Of a stretch of DNA of 64,000 nucleotides, positions 39,568 through 46,797 are shown piece after piece. This stretch comes from an uncultured Prevotella sp. (GTDB lineage Bacteria > Bacteroidota > Bacteroidia > Bacteroidales > Bacteroidaceae). Position 1 is the stretch's first letter. Each line of letters opens with the position of its first letter. The position numbers and the translations under genes were made by a program. Under the pieces are notes generated by a model. The model did not search any database. It saw nothing but the letters and a program-made list of their open reading frames with translations, and was not told the DNA's origin. The stretch lies in the NCBI GenBank assembly GCA_946999045.1, contig CAMQBR010000009.1, forward strand, positions 1-64,000, given 5' to 3'.

Positions 39568-40839
39568 TTACTTCTTTTTACGCTCCATTACTCTCCGATA
39601 TACCTCCATATACCGTTGCACCACACTTTGTTGCGAATATTCTCGTTGCACTTTCTCTATACATTGCCTGCTTAATTCTGCATAATTTGTATCTTCACTC
39701 AGTACCCATTGTATGCCTTCAGCCAGCGATTGTGCATCGGTGTATTTGGCAACAAAACCAGTAACCTTGTGTTCTATCATCTCAGGAATACCACCCACGT
39801 CAAACCCTACACACGGAACGCCACACGACATGGCCTCCATAATGGTGTTAGGCAAATTTTCAGAGAGCGATGGCAATACAAACATATCCACAGCATTGTA
39901 CACATCTACTATCTTTTGTGTATCGTTAACGTAGCCAAGTGGATAGGTTGGAAAATTAAAAGCATACTGCATTTCATCGGCATGACCGCCCAATACCACC
40001 AACGCCACCTTATCTTTATAAGAAAGATGTGCCTCAACCAATAGTCTACAAGCCTCTATAAGATAACTAATACCCTTGTTAACATTGGTAATTCGTTGCG
40101 ATGCAAACAAAATAAGTTTTTTATCTGTGGGTAAACCTAACCTATGAGCAGCCCCCTCCCTACTTTTTGGAGCAAACACATGGGTATCAATAGGGTTAGG
40201 AATAGTAGTAACAAAACTATTTTTTAATAATCCACTTTGCTTTGCCTGATTACCTAACCAATGACTGCACGCTACAAAAGCAATGTTACCTCCACCATAA
40301 ACCTTGTATTTACGCAGCCATACCTTATAAGATAAATCGTGCTCATACCCACCATTAGGCAGATAATAACAACATCCACATTGCTGCTTAAACCGTTGAC
40401 AAGTCAAACTAAGATGACAAATAGCCGTGGCAGGCCAAATATCATGCATAGTCCATACAATAGGTTTACCACTATCAATAATCTGCTGAATATTTTTTAA
40501 CGATAAAGTCCCTTGGTTTATCCACTCCAAATGGATTACATCTGCCTGCTTAAAAACGGGCAATTGTGTGATATCCGTACCAATATTCGCAATATCAATG
40601 GCAAACAAGCACTTCTTAGACAAATGCAAATGCCAAAAGATACACCACCGTTCCCACAGAAAATGCAAACACTTACGAGCAGAATGTGGCATACTAACAA
40701 CGTTTACATTATTAGTTTCTTTATCTTTTACCAGCATCTTTGTCTCAATACCAAAGCGGTTTAGTGCCTCTACCAATCGGTTAGATGCCAAAGCTGCACC
40801 ACCTGTCTTCTCGCTTGTATTCACTATCAGTATTCGCAT
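39568..40839 (-). CDS. Family 4 glycosyltransferase
   Basis: A 423-residue GT-B-fold transferase. The N-terminal domain opens with MRILIVNTSEKTGGAALAS, where GGAA is the donor/acceptor loop of the WcaC/WcfI type. The C-terminal domain has FVLPSLSENLPNTIMEAMSCG, the GT4 EX7E region, then GGIPEMIEHKVTGF. A Cys-rich segment CQRFKQQCGCCYYLP in the middle is typical of this subgroup. It is upstream of the GT2 gene on the same strand, suggesting joint action in glycan assembly. Confidence 0.9.
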   Translation of the reverse strand: MRILIVNTSEKTGGAALASNRLVEALNRFGIETKMLVKDKETNNVNVVSMPHSARKCLHFLWERWCIFWHLHLSKKCLFAIDIANIGTDITQLPVFKQADVIHLEWINQGTLSLKNIQQIIDSGKPIVWTMHDIWPATAICHLSLTCQRFKQQCGCCYYLPNGGYEHDLSYKVWLRKYKVYGGGNIAFVACSHWLGNQAKQSGLLKNSFVTTIPNPIDTHVFAPKSREGAAHRLGLPTDKKLILFASQRITNVNKGISYLIEACRLLVEAHLSYKDKVALVVLGGHADEMQYAFNFPTYPLGYVNDTQKIVDVYNAVDMFVLPSLSENLPNTIMEAMSCGVPCVGFDVGGIPEMIEHKVTGFVAKYTDAQSLAEGIQWVLSEDTNYAELSRQCIEKVQREYSQQSVVQRYMEVYRRVMERKKK

Positions 40840-41146
40840 ATATGCCTTTATTTGTCCATGTAAAGGTACATCAATTCATAGCAATGCACAAAAAAAAACT
40901 CCACTTTTTATTTGTACATATTCTGTTTTTCTATTGTTATACAGGCATACATTGCCTTATCATCCATCCCTTAATACATATATATATTACTCTATATAGT
41001 TAAAGATGAAAAAAGAATTATCTACTATTTTATAACATAACTATTATAACCAGCAAAAATAAGCAGCAAGAAACAGTTGTGTGCGTACACAAGCTGTTGA
41101 CATAAGTCAAAAAAGCAGTTCTATTTACATATTTTTTTTGCGGTCA

Positions 41147-41178
41147 TTTGGAGCGAGTGTTATAACTTCATACCTTTG
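41147..41178 (+). promoter_or_regulatory. promoter of candidate small RNA 1
   Basis: TTTG (41147-41150), a 20-base spacer and TACCTTTG (41171-41178): a near-perfect Bacteroidetes promoter in a region without any gene. Confidence 0.75.
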
Positions 41179-41183
41179 CAACA

Positions 41184-41373
41184 TCAAAAAGGTTAATAGA
41201 TTGTTTAGGTTAGTAGTAATAGATTTAGGTTTTTAGTTATTAGGTTTAAGGTAAATTAAACAGATTGTTTAACAGGTAACGATGAAGGCCGTGAGGTTTT
41301 CATTCATTTTGAAACAAAAATCAAGTTAAACATACAATACACCGCAGCTCGTTGAGAGTTGCGGTGTTTTTAT
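41184..41373 (+). ncRNA. candidate small RNA 1 (about 190 nt) with own promoter and terminator
   Basis: Transcription from the promoter at 41147-41178 would run into a textbook terminator at 41339-41371 (ACACCGCA-GCTC-GTTGA-GAGT-TGCGGTGT then TTTTT). No ORF of useful length lies between. The 5' part has repeated TTTAGGTT-like words. A hairpin at about 41282-41303 (ATGAAGGCC-GTGA-GGTTTTCAT) has a GNRA-type loop. The 5' word AAGGTTAATAGATTG resembles a word in candidate RNA 2. I could not assign an Rfam family; 6S RNA is possible but its long closing stem is not evident. Confidence 0.65.
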
Positions 41374-41479
41374 TTATGCTACGTTCTTTAATTCATAAAA
41401 TTCGTTTAGTGCCTATCCCCATAAAAACATTTTTTCGAAATTAAGCCGCTAAATTAATGACTTTAGTTATATTTTTATG

Positions 41480-41715
41480 CTAAGACTGGTTATATAGTTT
41501 TGTTTTGTTATATTTTTATTTGTTTTTGAAGCCAAAATGTAAAAGAGAGGAGGAGAGTAACGAGCTACGCAACTGCACAAACTTACATTTTGAACCAAAA
41601 ACAGAACAAACCGAATAACAATCAACCTAGTTTGAATTGTTGAGACACTACCTGTTTTCTATAAAAAGATGCCAAAAGATGCCAAAACGTATTTCTTAAA
41701 AACTAATTACTATAT
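41480..41715. repeat. degenerate TIR-repeat copy
   Basis: Contains the family blocks TTTGAACCAAAAACAGAACA, GTTTGAATTGTTGAGACAC, CCTGTTTTCTATAAAAAG and AAAACGTATTT. The ends are eroded: the left reads ACTGGTTATATAG, and no clear right end is left. Confidence 0.6.
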
Positions 41716-41730
41716 ACTGTGGTATAATAA

Positions 41731-41961
41731 AAAATATTGACAAGTAATATAGAATAATCAACTAAAAACTGTCAAGCTATTTTAGGAAAGCGCAAACTCA
41801 ATGAGATTGCCCCTCAAACTCAATGAAATTGCCCCTCAAACTCAATGAAATTGCAGCACAAACTCAATGGAATTGTCTTTTTCTAAAATCGCTTTGTACT
41901 TTCCTAAAAATCACTTGACCGTTTTTATTCACTTTTCCCAATCTACTTGTCAATATTTTTC
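41731..41961. repeat. large imperfect palindrome (~62-bp arms) enclosing a 4 x 22-bp tandem array
   Basis: Left arm 41731-41790 opens with AAAAATATTGACAAGTA and closes with GTCAAGCTATTTTAGGAAAG. The right arm (about 41898-41961) is its imperfect reverse complement (CTTTCCTAAAAATCACTTGAC ... TACTTGTCAATATTTTT; the first phrase is shortened to CTTTCC-TAAAAATCACTTGAC). The centre holds four direct 22-base units at 41793, 41815, 41837 and 41859, each beginning CAAACTCAATG and containing the small dyad CAAT-GAA-ATTG. No gene is inside. Confidence 0.85.
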
Positions 41962-42220
41962 TTTCATTCTAAAATACTTGCCAATTCCGCTTTTTGAAAA
42001 ATATATTATTCTCAAACAGAAAAAAAAAGATAGCCTAAAGATAAACGAGCCTTGTTTTCGACAAGTTCATTAGGAGTTCGAAATCCCTAAAAAACTTTAG
42101 TAATATAGCCTGTAAAGCATCACTCAACCTGTTAAGTAAACCAAATACTATCTAACTAAAACAATGTTGGAAAAGGTACATTTTCACTGTACAGAAGGAA
42201 TTGTAAAAGGGCATAGGCAT

Positions 42221-42283
42221 AAAAAAAAGGACTCCGCTGAGTCCCAATCTTTGTTAACCTTAAATCTAATACTATGAAAAACA
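42221..42283 (-). ncRNA. candidate small RNA 2 (about 60 nt) with own promoter and terminator
   Basis: The minus-strand -7 box TATCTTTG (42289-42296) is followed about 50 bases later by a terminator GGACTC-AGCG-GAGTCC with eight T residues (42221-42244). The body includes AAGGTTAACAAAGATTG (42245-42261), nearly the word at the 5' end of candidate RNA 1. It has no coding capacity. The compact promoter-body-terminator arrangement is typical of small regulatory RNAs in Bacteroidales. Confidence 0.65.
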
Positions 42284-42288
42284 CGTTG

Positions 42289-42319
42289 CAAAGATATAGT
42301 TGTTTTGTAATAATACCAA
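42289..42319 (-). promoter_or_regulatory. promoter of candidate small RNA 2
   Basis: TATCTTTG at 42289-42296 with TTGG (42316-42319) 19 bases upstream on the minus strand. Confidence 0.65.
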
Positions 42320-42457
42320 TTGTTTGCGCAAACGAAATCCAAAAGAGCGCATTTTTTTGATATATATCAATTTCATTAGGTATTAAACATTGCACTATCA
42401 ATACCCAAAGAATAATTCAAAGCACAATAAACACATAAGATAAAACGTTAAAAAACT

Positions 42458-43366
42458 ATGAGCACCGAAAACAATATGAATAAAGTACATGGATTTGCCG
42501 CTGCTATTATCTCAGCTGCAGCATTTGGTCTAATTCCCCTTTTTAGTATACCAGTATTGACAACAGGTATATCGCCAGCTGGCGTTTTGGTATATCGATT
42601 TGGGTTTGGTAGTCTCATCCTACTCGTCCTACTGATGATGCAACGGCAAAACATACACTTGGGTTTTGGCGAATCGCTTCATCTCACCCTGCTATCCTTA
42701 TGTTATAGCATGTCGGCTATCTTCCTATTGGAAGGTTACCACTATCTATCCAGCGGTATAGCCACCGTACTCATGTTCTCGTACCCCGTGTGGACTGCTA
42801 TCCTCATGATGCTGTTTAGAGGCGAAAAGGCAGCACCCACTACTTTTATTGCCATTGGTTGTGCTATAGGCGGTGTGTGTTTCCTCTCTGGCATTGATAA
42901 AGGAATAGGTAATATCTCGTTAGTTGGCATTGGCTTAGAACTGCTATCTGGACTTTCGTACTCTGTCTACATGGTAACCTACCCCATCATGAAGATACGC
43001 AACATCCCTACGCTGAAAGTAAACTTTTATATTTTTTTCTTCACTACACTGATGTTAATGCTCTATGCTGTGTTTACAACAGGATATATACCTATGATGA
43101 AAACAGGTAGTAACTTTATCAATCTCTTCTTATTAGGATTGGTTCCAACAGTGGTAAGCAATATTACACTTATTCAGGCTCTTAGAAACATCGGCAGTAC
43201 TCTTGTAGCTATTCTTGGAGCATTTGAGCCATTAACTGCTATGTGCATAGGTATTATTGTATTTAAGGAGCCATTTACCAAGAATACTGCTATTGGCTTT
43301 ATTTTGATATTAACTGCCGTAACATTGCTCATACTTAAAAATGCAAAGCAAGAGAAGGGAAGTTAA
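42458..43366 (+). CDS. EamA/DMT-family transporter
   Basis: A 302-residue inner-membrane protein with ten hydrophobic segments in two homologous EamA halves: HGFAAAIISAAAFGLIPLF in the first, GIGLELLSGLSYSVYMVTYP in the second. It ends with GAFEPLTAMCIGIIVFKEP, the typical EamA helix 9-10 signature. Members export amino acids or small metabolites; the substrate is not predictable here. It stands alone, downstream of the divergent small RNA 2. Confidence 0.9.
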   Translation: MSTENNMNKVHGFAAAIISAAAFGLIPLFSIPVLTTGISPAGVLVYRFGFGSLILLVLLMMQRQNIHLGFGESLHLTLLSLCYSMSAIFLLEGYHYLSSGIATVLMFSYPVWTAILMMLFRGEKAAPTTFIAIGCAIGGVCFLSGIDKGIGNISLVGIGLELLSGLSYSVYMVTYPIMKIRNIPTLKVNFYIFFFTTLMLMLYAVFTTGYIPMMKTGSNFINLFLLGLVPTVVSNITLIQALRNIGSTLVAILGAFEPLTAMCIGIIVFKEPFTKNTAIGFILILTAVTLLILKNAKQEKGS

Positions 43367-43415
43367 CACTGAGCTTTGAACTTTATTTACTTTGAGCCTT
43401 AAACTTTATGATTAA

Positions 43416-43609
43416 AGGGCGGTTCTATAAATTACCACCGTAAAGTTTTTATGCCAGTATTTTTACGTTTTGTCATCTTGTGGGCTCTTTTTGGTTCAAT
43501 TTGTTTATGAGTTTAGGAGTATAGTTCGCTATACTCCTAAACTCATAAACAAATTGACCTTAAAAATAGTCTCTCAATCTGTCAAAGCTAATTTATAAAC
43601 CCAGCCTAT
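43416..43609. repeat. dispersed TIR repeat, 194 bp, with a 28-bp perfect hairpin
   Basis: Left end AGGGCGGTTCTATAAATTA; right end GCTAATTTATAAACCCAGCC. The core at 43497-43556 is a perfect 28-bp stem around the tetraloop TTCG; the arms read CAATTTGTTTATGAG... and their exact complement. The flanks match the 12.4-kb copy in inverted order (CCGTAAAGTTTTTATGCCAG; AATAGTCTCTCAATCTGTC), while the AGCAAGCCGAAT block is missing. Confidence 0.88.
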
Positions 43610-43639
43610 AATTTCCACAGTAAGAGGTGGGGAAGTTTT

Positions 43640-44647
43640 TTACTTTACCTCCCAGATATCATTCGTTTCCAATAATTCGGCAAAAGTGTGATAAGGCTTT
43701 TTTTGCTTTACCTCTTCTATCTGCGCATTAACTAATTCATCATACGTAGGAGCCTCAACATCACGAATAATTCCCAAAGCTACAGGAAATCCGTGTTCAT
43801 TATCCATCATCGCCAATTTGAGCTGTAAGGTATTATCTTCTTCGTGCGCATCATGTACCAAAATATCTTTTTCTGTAATGCCATTCTCACCTAGTTTTAC
43901 AACTTTCAAGCCAAAGCCCTCTTGCATTAAGCCATATTCTTTGTTCTCACCAAAGGTCAAAGGCTTACCGTGTTCTACATAGATAACATTTTTCTTTCTA
44001 CCTTCGCGACTGTAAATAGGGTCGTATGCACCATTATTAAAGATAACACAATTTTGTAATATCTCACACAAGGCAGTACCTTTGTGATGATAAGCAGCCT
44101 GCAATATCTCTACCACGTGTGCAGTATCGTTGGCAACGCCACGAGCAAAAAAGCGACCACGAGCACCGAAACAAAGCTCAGCTGGACGAAATGGGTCTTC
44201 TACTGTGCCGTAAGGAGATGACTTACTCACAAATCCGAAGGGAGACGTAGGCGAATACTGTCCTTTGGTTAAACCATAAATACGGTTATTAAGCAATACC
44301 ATATTCAAGTCGATGTTACGACGCATGGCATGAATAAAGTGATTACCACCAATAGCCAATCCATCGCCATCGCCACTAATCTGCCATACTGTAAGGTTAG
44401 AATTTACCACCTTTGCTCCAGAAGCAATGGCAACAGCACGACCATGAATGGTTTGCATGGCGTACGTATTCATATAATAAGGTAATCGACTTGAACATCC
44501 GATACCCGAAATAACGGCTATCTCATAAGGTGGAACTCCAAGGGCAGCCATAGCTTTGTGCAAGTTAGCCAAAAAGAAGTGATCGCCACAACCAGGGCAC
44601 CAACGAGGTTGCCCTACTTTATAATCATTTGCTGTATATGCTGTCAT
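43640..44647 (-). CDS. korB: 2-oxoacid:ferredoxin oxidoreductase, beta subunit (2-oxoglutarate type)
   Basis: A 335-residue thiamine-diphosphate subunit. The WCPGCGDHFFLANLHKAM motif and the ThDP-binding GDGDGLAIGGNHFIHAMRRN ... NNRIYGLTKGQ are intact. With KorA it oxidatively decarboxylates 2-oxoglutarate (or runs the reductive reaction), exchanging electrons with ferredoxin. This is the usual anaerobic substitute for 2-oxoglutarate dehydrogenase. It overlaps korA by four bases, so the two are translationally coupled. Confidence 0.94.
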   Translation of the reverse strand: MTAYTANDYKVGQPRWCPGCGDHFFLANLHKAMAALGVPPYEIAVISGIGCSSRLPYYMNTYAMQTIHGRAVAIASGAKVVNSNLTVWQISGDGDGLAIGGNHFIHAMRRNIDLNMVLLNNRIYGLTKGQYSPTSPFGFVSKSSPYGTVEDPFRPAELCFGARGRFFARGVANDTAHVVEILQAAYHHKGTALCEILQNCVIFNNGAYDPIYSREGRKKNVIYVEHGKPLTFGENKEYGLMQEGFGLKVVKLGENGITEKDILVHDAHEEDNTLQLKLAMMDNEHGFPVALGIIRDVEAPTYDELVNAQIEEVKQKKPYHTFAELLETNDIWEVK

Positions 44648-46497
44648 GCTTTTTCCTCCAATATTTTATCAAATGCATCCATTAACTCAGCTATTACAAA
44701 CGGCTGACCTTTTACTTGATTAAACTGATAAGGTACAAATCCATCTACCTTCGAACGCAAATATTGGGCAAACTGCCCCATATTTTGTTCACACACAATC
44801 ACCTTCTTATAACGTGTCAGCACGTCAATAGCATTGAATGGCAATGGATTGATAAATTCAAAGTGAGCCAAAGCTACTTTTTTGCCTTTCTTTACCATCC
44901 TTTCTACTGCTGTATAAAGATGTCCGTATGTACCTCCAAAGCCAACAACCAATAGCTCGGCGTTATCAACATCCCCCAACACTTCAAGGTCTGGAACTTT
45001 GATACGAGCTACTTTCTGTGCTCTGTAGCCTACCATCGCATGGTGGTTATCAGGATTATTAGATATTTGTCCTGTATCCGAATCCTTCTCCAAACCACCC
45101 AAGATATGTTCATATCCCTCTTCTCCAGGCTTAGCCCAATACCTTACAAACGTTTCAGGATTGCGAAGATAAGGTGCATAGTGTCCTTTCATCTCGGGGG
45201 TAACACGATGCGGAGTAATGCTTGGCAGCTTACTCATATCTGGGATAGGCCATGCTGATGAGCCGTTAGCAATATACGCATCGCTCAACACAACCACGGG
45301 GGTAATATGCTCCAATGCTATCTTGCATGCCATATAAGCAGCATGGAAGCAGTTTGTAGGACTAATGGGTGCTATAACAGGCATAGGCGACTCACCATTT
45401 CTACCATATAACACTTGCAACAAATCGGTTTGTTCGGTCTTCGTAGGCAAACCTGTTGATGGCCCTCCACGTTGCACATCTACGATAACAAGTGGCAACT
45501 CATCCATCACAGCCAAGTTGATAGCTTCTGATTTTAAACAGATACCTGGACCAGATGTAGATGTACATCCCAAAGCACCTGCAAACGAAGCACCTACCGA
45601 TGTGGCACAAGCTGCAATTTCATCTTCACATTGTATGGTAATAACCCCCAACGACTTATGTTTAGCCAGTTCGTGCAACACATCTGATGCAGGTGTAATA
45701 GGATAAGAACCCAAAAATAGTTTGACGCCAGCTTTCTCAGCACCAGCCATCAAACCATACGCTGTAGCTTTGTTTCCTGTAATATCCATATATCTACCTG
45801 AAACCTTATGGCGTGCTTCTATACGATAAGTATAAGGCACACTTGAGTGAGTGTTGGCTCCATAGTCATAACCTGCCTGAATTATTTTTAGGTTAGCTTC
45901 CAAGATAGAAGGTTTCTTCTTAAATTTGTTTTTCAAGAAGTTAGCAACAAAATTTAAGTTGCGATTAAACAACCAACAAACCATACCTAATGCAAACATA
46001 TTTCTGCACTTCAGTATTGATTTATTGTCCATACCCGAATCTTTCAAACACGCTTTTACCATAGTACCAATGGCACAAGAAACCACCGTATCAGGGTCAA
46101 TTCCTAATTCACCTAAGTAGTCTTGAGTTTCAAACTTGGCTTTCAGTAAGTCGTTAGCTTTAAAGTTATCCGTATCTATAATATAGATTGTTGTAGGCTT
46201 TGCAAACTTGCATTGTGTTTTTAGTGCGGCAGCATTCATGGCAACCAGTACGTCGCATTTATCTCCAGGCGTATGTATGTGCTCTCCAATATTTACTTGG
46301 TAACCACTTACCCCTGTTAAAGTACCTTGCGGTGCTCTAATATCAGCAGGATAATCTGGGAATGTAGAAATTTCATTACCCACAATAGCCGAGACTGTAG
46401 AGAAGATATTGCCCACTAATTGCATTCCATCACCAGAATCACCAGAGAAGCGAACTACTACATTTTCGAGTTCTTTTACTCGCAAATCTTCTTCCAT
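44644..46497 (-). CDS. korA: 2-oxoacid:ferredoxin oxidoreductase, alpha subunit (fused gamma-alpha)
   Basis: A 617-residue subunit. The N-terminal ~190 residues form the gamma domain (VVRFSGDSGDGMQLVGNIFS). The pyrimidine-binding alpha domain follows, starting near KATAYGLMAGAEKAGVKLFL with GSYPITPASDVLHELAKH and GCTSTSGPGICLKSEAI. The C-terminal domain includes VVGFGGTYGHLYTAVE. This gamma-alpha fusion is standard for KorA in Bacteroidetes. Together with glnN upstream it ties 2-oxoglutarate supply to nitrogen assimilation. No delta (ferredoxin) subunit gene is adjacent. Confidence 0.94.
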   Translation of the reverse strand: MEEDLRVKELENVVVRFSGDSGDGMQLVGNIFSTVSAIVGNEISTFPDYPADIRAPQGTLTGVSGYQVNIGEHIHTPGDKCDVLVAMNAAALKTQCKFAKPTTIYIIDTDNFKANDLLKAKFETQDYLGELGIDPDTVVSCAIGTMVKACLKDSGMDNKSILKCRNMFALGMVCWLFNRNLNFVANFLKNKFKKKPSILEANLKIIQAGYDYGANTHSSVPYTYRIEARHKVSGRYMDITGNKATAYGLMAGAEKAGVKLFLGSYPITPASDVLHELAKHKSLGVITIQCEDEIAACATSVGASFAGALGCTSTSGPGICLKSEAINLAVMDELPLVIVDVQRGGPSTGLPTKTEQTDLLQVLYGRNGESPMPVIAPISPTNCFHAAYMACKIALEHITPVVVLSDAYIANGSSAWPIPDMSKLPSITPHRVTPEMKGHYAPYLRNPETFVRYWAKPGEEGYEHILGGLEKDSDTGQISNNPDNHHAMVGYRAQKVARIKVPDLEVLGDVDNAELLVVGFGGTYGHLYTAVERMVKKGKKVALAHFEFINPLPFNAIDVLTRYKKVIVCEQNMGQFAQYLRSKVDGFVPYQFNQVKGQPFVIAELMDAFDKILEEKA

Positions 46498-46613
46498 AAT
46501 GTTTTTAAGTTTAGATTTAGATTATATGCAAAGATGACAAATAATATTGATACTACAAAGTTATTGTTAGTTTTTTTTTACGCTCGTAAATTATTTCGTT
46601 CAATTTTACTTTT

Positions 46614-46797
46614 GGATGGTTCTATAAATTAACTTTGTTACATTTTGAAGCAAAAACAGAACAAGCCGAATACAATTCAAACAAATTTGATTGTATCCGG
46701 CTTGTGTTGTTTTCTATAAAAAGAAGCTAAAAGATAATAAAGCGTATTTTATAAAATTTACTCACTATATACAGTGGCAATTTATAGAACAAGCCTT
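46614..46797. repeat. dispersed TIR repeat, 184 bp, ending at the glnN stop
   Basis: Left end GGATGGTTCTATAAATTAAC (46614-46633), followed by the -7-like TAACTTTG. Right end CAATTTATAGAACAAGCC (46779-46795). An internal dyad pairs CAAGCCGAATACAAT with ATTGTATCCGGCTTG. The last bases run directly into the glnN stop codon (TTA at 46796-46798). Confidence 0.85.

Noticed and set aside
41184..41373. Firm call as 6S RNA
   Set aside because: The 5' and 3' ends do not form the long closing stem with central bubble expected of 6S; without a covariance search the family stays open.
41793..41880. CRISPR-like array
   Set aside because: The 22-base units are directly contiguous, without unique spacers, and no cas genes are nearby.
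41867..42073. 68-codon ORF
   Set aside because: It begins in the last 22-bp unit and runs through the right arm of the palindrome; chance reading.
45365..45706. 113-codon ORF opposite korA
   Set aside because: Antisense shadow of the conserved KorA alpha domain.
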